From Streptomyces sp. NBC_01244 (GTDB lineage: Bacteria; Actinomycetota; Actinomycetes; Streptomycetales; Streptomycetaceae), in assembly GCF_035987325.1 (NCBI RefSeq), contig NZ_CP108490.1, positions 62,001-126,000 of the forward strand: a stretch of DNA of 64,000 bases. The letters are read 5' to 3'. Position numbers and translations under genes: made by a program. Position 1 is the stretch's first letter. Every line of letters begins with the position of its first letter. Below the pieces are notes generated by a model. It did not search any database and was not told the origin of the DNA. It saw only the letters and a list, made by a program, of their open reading frames with translations. This document shows, piece by piece, positions 32,044 to 40,695 of the stretch.

Positions 32044-33270
32044 TCACATGCGGGCAGCCTGCTGGTGAGGTGCGGTGGCTGTGGCGCGGGCGACGACGGA
32101 GGCGCGTGTCGGGTCGGCTTGGGCTGCGACCTGGCCGGTGATCTCGCGCCGGATGACGGTTTCCGCCGCTCGTTCCTCCGGGCTGAGCTCGGAGCGGCGG
32201 TCGACCTCGCCCTTGGCGGCTTCGGACTGTCCGCGCAGCTCGCTGGCCTGTCCGCGCAGTTCGCCGGCGCGCGATTCCTTGCGCTCGACGTCCTCGCGTT
32301 CGCTGTTCGAGGCCCGCGCGACCATGGCGTCGTCGGCGCCCATCTCCCGCAGCTCGGCGGCCATAGAGCCTCCGCCGGTCGCCTCGTAGTTGGCGCGCAT
32401 CCATTCCGCTTCCCGCTCGGACTCGGCCGCGACAGCGTCGGCGGTGTCGGCGAGCTGGCGGGTCTTGCCGGCCGTCACCATCAGCTCGTGGTCGGTCATC
32501 AGCGACTGCGGTGAGGCGTCCGCGATCCGGTCCGCGGCCGCCTCGGCCTGGTCCGGAAGCAGCGCTTGGACGCCTGCGGCCGGGCCGGTGGCCTCCACGG
32601 CGAGCGGGTTCGGTCGGGCGGGGGCGATCTCCGAGGCCCACGCGAGGATGTTCTGCCGGACCTCCGCGGCCCGGTCCGGGCCGAGGCCGTAGGCGGCGAA
32701 CTTCTCGTCGGGGATCTCGGCGACCTTGCCGAGCTGGGAGCGGAAGACGACCTCGGGGGCCGGGTTGGGGTTGGCCGCGAGGTACTCGTCGACGACCTCC
32801 GCGCCCAGGACGACGTTCATCTCGCTCAGGTCGACGTAGTCCTTGGCCTCGGTGCGCCAGCCCACCGCTTCGGCCTTCATCTGCACGCAGTCCTGGACGG
32901 ACATGGTGCGGATGCCGTTGATGTCGGAGGGGAAGTAGTGCATCTCCATCGGGACCATCTGGATGGTCACCGGCTCGTCCCAAGGCTGTGCGGGGTCGCT
33001 GACGCTCAGGTTCGCGGCCTGGTCCAGGGCCCAGACCTTCTCCACCTCGACGTGGTAGCCGGCGTCGGTCAGCGCGGTGACGACCTCCGCACGGGCATCG
33101 ACGGCGCCCTCGCCGATGTCGGGCATGTTGAACAGGTCGATGTCATCGACCGGCCGCTCGGCCAGACCGTGTGCGCGCAGCGCCATGGAGCCGGCCAGCG
33201 CGTAGTCGTACTTGTCGCCGACCGTCTCCAGGGTGATCCGGGCTATCCGCCACTTCTCCTCCTCGTTCAC
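32044..33270 (-). CDS. AbiEii-like nucleotidyltransferase fused to coiled coil
   Basis: 408 residues. The first ~180 have the nucleotidyltransferase pattern of AbiEii/AbiGii toxins: YALAGSMALRAHGL (GS at 27-28) followed by RPVDDIDLF with D43 and D45, and a later MKAEAVGWRTEAKDYVDL. Residues ~230-408 are a long Ala/Arg/Glu coiled coil unlike stand-alone AbiEii. It is the last gene of the T4SS operon, eight bases after the previous one. It could be a toxin delivered or controlled with transfer, or an addiction function; no AbiEi-type antitoxin is visible beside it. Confidence 0.6.
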   Translation of the reverse strand: MNEEEKWRIARITLETVGDKYDYALAGSMALRAHGLAERPVDDIDLFNMPDIGEGAVDARAEVVTALTDAGYHVEVEKVWALDQAANLSVSDPAQPWDEPVTIQMVPMEMHYFPSDINGIRTMSVQDCVQMKAEAVGWRTEAKDYVDLSEMNVVLGAEVVDEYLAANPNPAPEVVFRSQLGKVAEIPDEKFAAYGLGPDRAAEVRQNILAWASEIAPARPNPLAVEATGPAAGVQALLPDQAEAAADRIADASPQSLMTDHELMVTAGKTRQLADTADAVAAESEREAEWMRANYEATGGGSMAAELREMGADDAMVARASNSEREDVERKESRAGELRGQASELRGQSEAAKGEVDRRSELSPEERAAETVIRREITGQVAAQADPTRASVVARATATAPHQQAARM

Positions 33271-33277
33271 TGCCCGC

Positions 33278-33712
33278 TCACCGTCCCGTGAGCTGCGGGA
33301 AGCGGCTCTCCCACACCCGCATGACGGGTGCTTCGGCCAGGCCCACGGCCCAGACGGACGTCAGGAGGGCGGCGTTGAGGAGCGCGTACTGCTGCGCGGC
33401 GGTTCCGTCTGCGAGGACGACCCGGTACAGCTCGGTGACGGCGCGCGGGTCGGTGAGGTCGACTTCGGCGGGCACGGTGTCGCGTACGAGGTCGTCGGGC
33501 ACGCGGACGGTTCCGGTGGCCGGGCCCTCCAGCCGGTCGAGGTCGTCGACGACGGCGAAGCCGTTGGCGCTCCTCCAGCGGCTGAGCGCGGGATCGGACA
33601 GGGCTTCGGCGATGTCGGCGGCGAGCCGGCCTTCGGCGACCGCGCGGGCGCGGAGTTCCTGCTGGACTTCGCGGCCGCGCGCTGCGCGTTCACGGGGGAC
33701 GGGGGTGCTCAT
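33278..33712 (-). CDS. T4SS-operon hypothetical protein, 144 aa
   Basis: Two ATGs in a row; 33712 is better spaced from GGAGCGC. Helical, soluble: GREVQQELRARAVAEGRLAADIAEALSDPALSRW, then ALLNAALLTSVWAVGLAEAPVM. No family recognised. Its place between transfer genes suggests a cytoplasmic accessory role. Confidence 0.5.
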   Translation of the reverse strand: MSTPVPRERAARGREVQQELRARAVAEGRLAADIAEALSDPALSRWRSANGFAVVDDLDRLEGPATGTVRVPDDLVRDTVPAEVDLTDPRAVTELYRVVLADGTAAQQYALLNAALLTSVWAVGLAEAPVMRVWESRFPQLTGR

Positions 33713-33745
33713 CATGCGCTCCTGGTGATGGTGGTGGGCGGGCCG

Positions 33746-34594
33746 CTAGGAGGCCTGCTGGAGGGCGTCGGCGCCGGCGAGCCACTTGTAGGCCTGCCGG
33801 TGGGCCAGCGTGATGTCGCCTTCCTCGATGCTCTGCTCCTGCGCGACCCGCCACAGCAGGGAGCGCAGTTCGACCGCTCCCCCGGCGGCCGCTCGGCTGG
33901 TGTCGCGGGCCACGCCGACGAGGATGTGCGCGAGGGCCGCGATGTGCGTCTGGACTTCGTCGAGTTCGACCGTGGCGGTCTTCCTGCCGCGCAGGACGCC
34001 TCCGGAGGGCTGTCCGATGGTGAGCGCGGCGAGGTTGCGGGAGACGGGGACGTTGCGGGCCGGGTAGGGGATCGACCAGTGCGCCGTCAGCCAGGGGGTG
34101 AGCGGCTCCGGGACGCGGATGCTCCAGCGGTCCGGGCCGTCCTGCCGGGCGACGGCGTCGGACAGGGCGTGGCGGCGGGCCCGTTGCCACGCCGCGTCGT
34201 CGCCGCGGAAGGCCACGGCGGCGGGCCGGTCGGGCAGGATCGCGAACAGCGGGAACAGGCCTGCCAGGTCCCAGGTGCCCAGGAGGTCGGCCGAGCGGCG
34301 GGGCCAGCCCGGCTGCGCGGGCTCCTTGTCGGCGATGTGCCACCAGTCGGTGGGCCGGTCCAGGAGGTGGCGGGCGAACGGCCAGGTCATGATCTTGGTG
34401 AACTGGTGGCCGGCCGTGTCGCGGCCCATCAGGACCGCGACGCTCTCGGCGTACGGCGGGAGCTCCAGGCGCAGGGACATCTCCTGTCGCAGCGCTTCGC
34501 CGCGTGCGCCGGAGAAGTCGGCGGCGGTGGCCCACCTCGGCCAGATACGGCCCTCAGGCTCGGCGGCGGACGGTACGGATACGGGTACGGTCAC
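33746..34594 (-). CDS. T4SS-operon hypothetical protein, 282 aa
   Basis: GTG 34594 overlaps the preceding stop (GTGA) and has GGGAG upstream, so the longer open frame is a shadow. Soluble protein with WPRWATAADFSGARGEALRQEM, VLMGRDTAGHQFTKIMTWPFARHLLD and a C-terminal helical part (ELDEVQTHIAALAHILVGVARDT). No catalytic motif recognised. Translational coupling ties it to the gene before it. Confidence 0.55.
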   Translation of the reverse strand: MTVPVSVPSAAEPEGRIWPRWATAADFSGARGEALRQEMSLRLELPPYAESVAVLMGRDTAGHQFTKIMTWPFARHLLDRPTDWWHIADKEPAQPGWPRRSADLLGTWDLAGLFPLFAILPDRPAAVAFRGDDAAWQRARRHALSDAVARQDGPDRWSIRVPEPLTPWLTAHWSIPYPARNVPVSRNLAALTIGQPSGGVLRGRKTATVELDEVQTHIAALAHILVGVARDTSRAAAGGAVELRSLLWRVAQEQSIEEGDITLAHRQAYKWLAGADALQQAS

Positions 34595-35136
34595 TGCTCT
34601 GCTCCCTGTCGGATCATCTCGTGAAGGCCCGGGTGGATCAGGGCCTTGTCGGTCATGTCGTCCGAGACCTTGGAGTAGATCTCGAAGGCGCGGTCGTAGT
34701 CCCGGAACTCCCTCACCCGCGGGTCGGTGTGCTTCTGCGCGGTGCACTCCTTCAGCGCGATGCGGGGCACCGTCCGGTAGAGGGCGTCGATCCACTCGAC
34801 CTCGGCGGTATCGCGTTTGCTGCCCGGGCTGTAGGTCCGCACCCAGGACACGAACAACGCGGTCAGCAGCTCGCAGACGTCCTTGTGCTGGTACCAGCAG
34901 GGCGTGAGGTGGGTGAGCGTCCACGGGTAGGTCCGCACCAGCCACTGCACCCAGGTACGGAGCTCGGCCAGGCGCTCGCGGCGGACGGCCGGCTCCATCA
35001 CAACCCAGACCCACCCCGACAGGTCCACCTCCTCCTCTTCTTCTTCCTCGATGTCGAGGTCGTCGAGGATTTCGCCGGTGTCCTCGTCGACGAGGCCGTC
35101 CATGGGCGGGATGTCGTAGGACTCGTCGTCAGGCAC
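34591..35136 (-). CDS. T4SS-operon acidic protein, 181 aa
   Basis: GTG 35136 after AAGGAGC, overlapping the coupling-protein stop by eight bases. Begins with a very acidic segment (EDTGEILDDLDIEEEEEEEVDL) and continues as an aromatic helical domain (WVWVVMEPAVRRERLAELRTWVQWLVRTYPWTLTHLTPCW). No family recognised, but similar acidic-start proteins accompany actinobacterial transfer operons. Possibly interacts with the coupling ATPase. Confidence 0.55.
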   Translation of the reverse strand: MPDDESYDIPPMDGLVDEDTGEILDDLDIEEEEEEEVDLSGWVWVVMEPAVRRERLAELRTWVQWLVRTYPWTLTHLTPCWYQHKDVCELLTALFVSWVRTYSPGSKRDTAEVEWIDALYRTVPRIALKECTAQKHTDPRVREFRDYDRAFEIYSKVSDDMTDKALIHPGLHEMIRQGAEQ

Positions 35137-36586
35137 GTGCCAGCTCCTTGCGTGCGGGGGCTTCCTTGATCAGCCGCTGAAGGTCCTTGTCCTGGAAGAT
35201 CATCCGCAGGCTGACCAGGACGGGCGCCTTGTTGCCGTACTGGACGATCGCCGTGCCGTCCTTCAGCTGCTGCAGGGCGTGGACCGGGGCGAGGTCGCGT
35301 TCGCGGTTGTGGGACTCCGCGGAGATCGAGACCTCGGCGCGGCCCAGCGTCAGGTTGAAGAAGGCCAGCGTCTCGGGGTCGGCGACGCCCGGTAGGAGCA
35401 TGCGCATCGGGGAGGCGGAGATGACGGTGTTGGCCTTGTCGTCGCCCAGGGAGGTCCGCAGCTGGCTGAGGTCGTGCCAGATCGTGAGCATGACGATGCC
35501 CTGGCCGCGGCCCGTCGTCAGGACGGTCGCCAGGTCCGGGTAGCGCAGCACGTTGCCGGCCTCGTCGATCAGCAGGCCGAGGGCAGGCGAGAGCGGCTTG
35601 CCGGTGCGGGCGTACTGGCTTTCGGCGGCGTGGATCACCGAGGCGATCAGTGCGGTGATCAGCGGCGCGTAGCGCCGACTGTCGGAGGCGGAGGCGACGA
35701 TCGCGATGGTGCCGCCCTTGGCTATGACCTCATCGACGTCGAAGTCGCTGGTCGTGCTGGACTCGCGTACGGCCTTGTCCTGGTAGACGCGGGCGATCAC
35801 GTTGAGGGTGAGCTGGATCGACCCGACGCCGTCGCCGTGCAGGCGCCGCCACGGGGAGGCGTAGTCTTCCGCGGCCTCGGCGAACCCGGCGTCGATGAGG
35901 ACACCTTCGACGGTGTCGACGGCGTCCTTGCCCAGTGAGAGCCAGCGCCGGAACGCGGTGATGCCCTCGCCGGAGACGCGGGCGGCCAGCAGGACGCCCT
36001 TGACGATGGGCTGTGCCTGCTCCAGCCAGGTCTGCGCCTTGGGGTCGGCGCTGTTGGCGGAGGCCTCGGTCAGCCATTTCGCCATCTCGTCGGCGTCCTG
36101 CTCGGTCTTGCAGTACTCCACCGGGGACCAGCGGGACGTGACCCGCCCGGGTATGCCCTTGGGGGCCACCACGTGCACCGGCCGGCCCTCGGCGGCGCGC
36201 CGGGCGTAGATCATGTCGAGGTCGGAGGCCTTGACGGTGGTGATGACGAGGGGGCCTGCCCACTCCAGGGCGTTGGGCAGGAGTAGGCCCATGGACTTGC
36301 CGGAGCCGGGGATGCCGAAGGCGAGACCGGACAGGCAGGGTTCCCCCGCGACGAGCTTCTTCGTGACCAGACCGCGGCCCGCGACCAGCCGGTCGGGGCG
36401 GGTCTCCAGGGACTTTTCGGCGCGCAGGTGCTTCTCCACCTTGCGGCCGCCCCAGGTCGCGCCGTCGCTCTGGCGCTCCCACGGCTTGAGGACTACCGCG
36501 GCGACCGGGGCGGCGACGGCCAGCAGGGCCCAGGGCCCGTACTGCATGAGACCGCCGCCTTCGACGAGCGAGGGAAAGTCGGTCAT
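35129..36586 (-). CDS. VirD4/TraG-type coupling ATPase
   Basis: 485 residues from ATG 36586 with a strong GGAGG. One N-terminal membrane helix (~16-34, GPWALLAVAAPVAAVVL). Walker A GIPGSGKS at 91-98; Walker B ALGLLIDEAGNV, and the downstream TTGRGQGIVMLTIWHDLSQL typical of TraM-recognition TraD/TraG/VirD4 proteins. It docks the relaxosome at the secretion channel and pumps DNA. Only one membrane helix is seen where VirD4 usually has two. The upstream gene overlaps by four bases (ATGA). Confidence 0.9.
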   Translation of the reverse strand: MTDFPSLVEGGGLMQYGPWALLAVAAPVAAVVLKPWERQSDGATWGGRKVEKHLRAEKSLETRPDRLVAGRGLVTKKLVAGEPCLSGLAFGIPGSGKSMGLLLPNALEWAGPLVITTVKASDLDMIYARRAAEGRPVHVVAPKGIPGRVTSRWSPVEYCKTEQDADEMAKWLTEASANSADPKAQTWLEQAQPIVKGVLLAARVSGEGITAFRRWLSLGKDAVDTVEGVLIDAGFAEAAEDYASPWRRLHGDGVGSIQLTLNVIARVYQDKAVRESSTTSDFDVDEVIAKGGTIAIVASASDSRRYAPLITALIASVIHAAESQYARTGKPLSPALGLLIDEAGNVLRYPDLATVLTTGRGQGIVMLTIWHDLSQLRTSLGDDKANTVISASPMRMLLPGVADPETLAFFNLTLGRAEVSISAESHNRERDLAPVHALQQLKDGTAIVQYGNKAPVLVSLRMIFQDKDLQRLIKEAPARKELARA

Positions 36587-37569
36587 GGTGTCCTCCTGGA
36601 CGGGTGCGGGGTGGTGCGGGCGTTCTTCGCCGCGGCCAGCGCGGCGCGCGTGCGGGCCATGCCCGCCGCGTTGGTTTCGGGGTCGATGCGGGACGTGAGG
36701 TCCAGCGAGGCGAACGCGGGCGGCGTAGGTGTCGGGAAATCCGCGACGTTCACCACGGGCGGCGTGTTCTCGGTGGCCTTGGCGCGGTGGAAGTCCTCGC
36801 TGCGCTCGGCGCAGCGCGGGCAGGGCATGCCGGTGTCGAGGTTCACGCCGTCCTCGCACCGGGGGTCCGGGCAAGGGCCGGGCCGCAGCAGCGCAATGGC
36901 CACGCCGACCGGCCGGGACAGGGATCCCAGCGCGGCCTTCGTTGCGTAGCCGTGGGCCCACCACCGACGTACGACCCGCGCGGACAGGTCTTCCGCCTGC
37001 CGTCCGGCCGCGAGCGCCGCCCGGACGGCGGCGGTCACAGCGGCCGGGAGCGGCGAGGGCAGCAGCACGGTGAGCTGGCCGGGCAGGGCGTCCAGGACCT
37101 CGCGGACGGCGGCCGCCGTGACGAGCTCGACATCCTGCTCCAGCGGCCCGCCCGTCGCGGCGGCCGCCGCGACGGGTTCGGCGGGCGGGGCCGGCTGGGG
37201 TGTTCCGGGGGCGCAGTCCGGCTCCAGCGTCAGGGTGACGGCTCCGGCATGCCGCCCCCGCACCGCCTCGAACTCCACGGCAGTGACCGGGGTGGGGAAG
37301 ACGTACAGGTCGGTCGCCCACCGCCCGCCTGGGGACTCATACTTCACGCGCAGCAGGAGCCCGTCGGCGGTCAGGGACCGGGCAGCGGCGTGCAGCCGCC
37401 GTACGGGGACGCCGTGCTGCTCGGCGAGGGCCGCCAGCGTGAGCGTCTGGCCGTCTGCGCCGTCCAGCAGGGCGCCCAGGAGCGTGAGCGCCGCACCGTC
37501 CAGACCGGCTGCGCGCAGCGTCTCCTTCTGGACGGCGCCCGCGCCGGGCCGGCCGTGGAAGATCCTCAC
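36583..37569 (-). CDS. winged-helix/zinc-motif accessory transfer protein, 328 aa
   Basis: GTG 37569. Residues ~25-80 form a winged helix (ALTLLGALLDGADGQTLTLAALAEQHGVPVRRLHAAARSLTADGLLLRVKYES). Near residue 250 CPDPRCEDGVNLDTGMPCPRC is a zinc-binding pair resembling DnaJ-type zinc loops. The C-terminus is Pro/Arg-rich. DNA binding with a link to the coupling protein, whose start it overlaps, is a fair inference; no named family. Confidence 0.55.
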   Translation of the reverse strand: MRIFHGRPGAGAVQKETLRAAGLDGAALTLLGALLDGADGQTLTLAALAEQHGVPVRRLHAAARSLTADGLLLRVKYESPGGRWATDLYVFPTPVTAVEFEAVRGRHAGAVTLTLEPDCAPGTPQPAPPAEPVAAAAATGGPLEQDVELVTAAAVREVLDALPGQLTVLLPSPLPAAVTAAVRAALAAGRQAEDLSARVVRRWWAHGYATKAALGSLSRPVGVAIALLRPGPCPDPRCEDGVNLDTGMPCPRCAERSEDFHRAKATENTPPVVNVADFPTPTPPAFASLDLTSRIDPETNAAGMARTRAALAAAKNARTTPHPSRRTP

Positions 37570-37700
37570 GAGGCGCCTCCGGGCCGGAACGCCGACGCCG
37601 CACAGGACTGCAACCAGAGCGCGCGGGCGGCCGGCTGCTCCTGGAGCAGCGGGGCACCGGGCGCGTGGCCGTGTGTTCCGGCGGAGGCGGGAGTCGTCAT
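37566..37700 (-). CDS. small protein, 44 aa
   Basis: ATG 37700 to a TGA that overlaps the next start by four bases (GTGA). Sequence MTTPASAGTHGHAPGAPLLQ then EQPAARALWLQSCAASAFRP. The overlap and position fill an otherwise unexplained 150-base gap inside a tightly packed operon. Confidence 0.4.
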   Translation of the reverse strand: MTTPASAGTHGHAPGAPLLQEQPAARALWLQSCAASAFRPGGAS

Positions 37701-37723
37701 GAGCAGTCCTCAGCAGGTCGTGG

Positions 37724-39169
37724 TCAGGCCGCGGTGAGCGCCGACTCGTCCGAGGTCTCGTCCACCGCGGCTTCGGACATGGCGTTGGACGAGAAGCACA
37801 GCTGCTCCTCGGTGGTGGTCAGCAGGTGCTGGACACCCGGGTAGACGGTTTCGCCGACCTTCCACAGGGCCACCCCGCGGCGCAGCCGCGGAATGTGGTC
37901 GGCTGTCCAGGCCGGCAAGTTCAGGCGGTTGACGACCGCGCGTGCCTCGTCGGCCTTCATCGAGTAGACGACCAGGGTGTCGGCCATCTTCAGCGCGGCC
38001 GCGGTCTCCGTGCTGTCGTCGACATCGCTCAAGTGGTGCACGATGAAAATGCAGGACAGGCCGTAGCCGCGGGCGAACTTGAGGAACTTCTCCAACAACT
38101 TCGCAAGCTGTGGAGTGCCCAGGATGTGCCAGGCCTCCTCGAAGACCAGGATCCTCTTGATCTGGTTGTAGCCGCGGCATCCGGTGTCCGGGTTCCCACC
38201 GCGCTTCCACGCGCCGGAGGCCGTGTCGGTGACGATCCGGGCATGCGTGTCCGGCGGTGTCCCGCACTCGCACTCGCCGCGCAGCCACACCTCCTCCAGG
38301 AACACGGAGATGACGGCCATGAGGATCGTCATCGCGGCGCCGCCGGAGGGGACCCGCGCCAGGTCGAAGACGATCATCAGGGCGTCGAGGTCGACGCTCA
38401 GCGAGGTCGGCCCGTCCAGCATTCCGACCAGGTCTCCGCCGCCGGCCGCATCGTCGGCGGTGCCGCCGCACAGCCGGTCCAGGACGTACGAGGCCTCCAG
38501 GCCGTCAGCCAGGAGCTCGTCCAGGCCGCGCTTCTTCGCGGCGGCGTCCTGCTCAGTGGGGTGGCGCAGCGCGAACGCGACGTCAGGAAGGACCGCGACG
38601 CGGCCCTCCGCCGCCGCCCGCTCGTTGGCCCTGCGCACCGCGATGCGCAGGGCGGATCCGGCGAACTCGTCCAGGCTCCGGTCCAGACCGAGCTCGACGA
38701 CGGTGCGCACGAGTTCGACCTGGCGGCGGCCGCTGATCTCGGGGTCCAGCGGGTTGATGCACGCCGAGCCGGGCCCGCCGCCGGGAACGAACTTGATGGG
38801 CTCGGACCCGGTGAGCGCGCGGCACACCGCCGCCCACTCGCCCTCGCCGGACTCCTTCTGCTCCTTTGTGTCCAGGATCGCCAGGCGGCGGCCCATCCGG
38901 GCCTGTCGCAGCGCGTACGTCTTGGTCAGCGCGGACTTGCCCCGGCCGGTGTCGCCCATGACGAGGCAGTTCCCGCCCGGCAGGCCGTCACCGAAGATGG
39001 AGAACGGGCAGTAGATGAAGGCCTTGCCGGAGAACAGCTCCCTTCCCACGACCGTGCCGGCGGTGCCCAGGGTGGGCGGGGCGATCGGCAGGTACAGGGC
39101 CTGGGAGGCGCGCGTCGTCGTGTACAGCGGACGCATCGTCGTTTCCCGCGCGGGTGCGAAAACGTTCAC
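37724..39169 (-). CDS. VirB4-type ATPase (C-terminal motor domain)
   Basis: 481 residues. Walker A MGDTGRGKS (72-79 for GDTGRGKS) and Walker B ILVFEEAWHIL, followed by FIVHHLSDVDD, as in the C-terminal ATPase of VirB4/TraC proteins. It lacks the usual large N-terminal VirB4 domain; that part seems to be carried by the preceding SCO6880-type gene, whose stop it overlaps (ATGA). The two together would equal a split VirB4. It powers assembly of the transfer channel at the membrane. Confidence 0.85.
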   Translation of the reverse strand: MNVFAPARETTMRPLYTTTRASQALYLPIAPPTLGTAGTVVGRELFSGKAFIYCPFSIFGDGLPGGNCLVMGDTGRGKSALTKTYALRQARMGRRLAILDTKEQKESGEGEWAAVCRALTGSEPIKFVPGGGPGSACINPLDPEISGRRQVELVRTVVELGLDRSLDEFAGSALRIAVRRANERAAAEGRVAVLPDVAFALRHPTEQDAAAKKRGLDELLADGLEASYVLDRLCGGTADDAAGGGDLVGMLDGPTSLSVDLDALMIVFDLARVPSGGAAMTILMAVISVFLEEVWLRGECECGTPPDTHARIVTDTASGAWKRGGNPDTGCRGYNQIKRILVFEEAWHILGTPQLAKLLEKFLKFARGYGLSCIFIVHHLSDVDDSTETAAALKMADTLVVYSMKADEARAVVNRLNLPAWTADHIPRLRRGVALWKVGETVYPGVQHLLTTTEEQLCFSSNAMSEAAVDETSDESALTAA

Positions 39170-40695
39170 TTCCTGATCCCTCCGGCGAGCGGCAGCGTGT
39201 TGGCGAAGGCACGGTGGTGCTCAAGGTCGAGCCACTCGATACCCAGGTGAGAGGAGCGCGCCTTCGCGCCGGTATCCCGCTTGACCTTGGACAGTTCCTT
39301 CTCGGTGCGCGCTGAGACGGTGATGTAGCCGACGATCGCCGCGCCGGCCGCGCCGGACGCGGCCAGCTCCATGCCGCGCTTGGCGGTGGCCTGGGTGGCG
39401 ATCAGGTCGCGGGGGTCGATGTTGCGGCCGAGGCGCATGTCGCGCTGGATCTCGGCCTGGTTGTTGGTGTCCTCGCTGAGCATCCGCTTGACGGCGGCGT
39501 CGTTGGGCTCCAGGTGGGAGGTGATGGCGACGGTGCGGATGATGTCGGGCAGCCCGATGAGCAGCGGGGCCATGAAGTCGGGGCCGACCGGGGTGTTGGG
39601 CCAGCTCACCACCGCGGCGGTGGCGTGGTACCAGCCCTCCGTCGAGTCGGCGGCCCGCGCCCGGAAGGACCGCTTGTCGAGGACCTCCACCTGGCGGGGG
39701 AAGGCGTGCTGCATCGGCAGCGTCTCATCCCAGATCAGGTGGTCCGGGTCGTAGCTGTTGCGGATGAGAGCGGTGAGCGCGCCCAGGTCCATCGGGGCCA
39801 CCACCCGCAGTTCGGCGTCCTCGCAGCGCGCCCACAGCTCCTCGGCGGCCGCCGCCATCACCGCGGCGATGCCCTCGTCACCCGACCCGCGGTCGTGGGA
39901 CTCGGCGGCGAAGTCCTTGTTCCAGGAGGCGTAGGCGACGACGTAGTACCGGTGCTCCTCCGCGCTGGTACTCACCGCGTCCGACAGGGCGTCGTAGGAC
40001 GCGGCCAGCCAGTCGGGGACCTTGGCGGTCGCGGGCGACTGGGCGCGGGTCGCGATGTGCTGCTGGTGGGCCTCGGGGTCGGACTTGAGCTGGCGGGCCA
40101 GCACCGAGATCCGGTCGATCGGGTTGTCGGTGGAGTTCCCGAAGGAGTCCAGGAGGGAGCCCCACCGCTCCAGGGCGAGTTCCTGATCGGAGCGGTCCTT
40201 GCCCGCGTGACCGCGCGAGGCGATCTCCAGGGCGATCGTCACGCAGCCGAGGTCCGGCTGGAGGACGACCGCGATGTCCTGGCCGCGGACCGAGGCCGTG
40301 ACCGGGCGGATCCCCGTGATGCCCGGGGCCGGCTCAAGGGCCTCCGGCGGGATCCCGCCGTCGCGCAGGACACCGGCCTCCACGGCCGGCGAGGTCCACA
40401 CCCCGCCGGTGATCGCCAGAGTCCGCTTGCGGTCCCGCTCGATCCGCCACCACTTGTAGAGGGTGCGGCGCGAGGACGCGCCCTTGGGCTTGTACGGGAT
40501 GAATACCGCCCCGGCCGCGATGCTCACGGGCACCGCGACCGCGACGAACGCGAGGAGCGGGATGGCGGAGAAGAGCCAGGCGCCGAACACGGCGACCGCT
40601 CCCGCGCTGACGAGCAGGACCTGCTCGCCGAGGTCCCGCTTGCCGACCAGACCGGTCGGCCTCGGCTTGCCGAAGACATAGCTGCGATCGGACAT
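39166..40695 (-). CDS. SCO6880-family transfer protein (VirB3/VirB4 N-terminal-like)
   Basis: 509 residues. Two adjacent membrane helices at ~24-66 (EQVLLVSAGAVAVFGAWLFSAIPLLAFVAVAVPVSIAAGAVFIPY), as in VirB3/PrgI proteins, then a large soluble domain with RTLYKWWRIERDRKRTLAITGGVW and conserved WYHATAAVVSWP. This matches the SCO6880 family of Streptomyces transfer operons. It overlaps both neighbours by a few bases and probably forms a unit with the VirB4 motor encoded next. Confidence 0.8.
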   Translation of the reverse strand: MSDRSYVFGKPRPTGLVGKRDLGEQVLLVSAGAVAVFGAWLFSAIPLLAFVAVAVPVSIAAGAVFIPYKPKGASSRRTLYKWWRIERDRKRTLAITGGVWTSPAVEAGVLRDGGIPPEALEPAPGITGIRPVTASVRGQDIAVVLQPDLGCVTIALEIASRGHAGKDRSDQELALERWGSLLDSFGNSTDNPIDRISVLARQLKSDPEAHQQHIATRAQSPATAKVPDWLAASYDALSDAVSTSAEEHRYYVVAYASWNKDFAAESHDRGSGDEGIAAVMAAAAEELWARCEDAELRVVAPMDLGALTALIRNSYDPDHLIWDETLPMQHAFPRQVEVLDKRSFRARAADSTEGWYHATAAVVSWPNTPVGPDFMAPLLIGLPDIIRTVAITSHLEPNDAAVKRMLSEDTNNQAEIQRDMRLGRNIDPRDLIATQATAKRGMELAASGAAGAAIVGYITVSARTEKELSKVKRDTGAKARSSHLGIEWLDLEHHRAFANTLPLAGGIRK

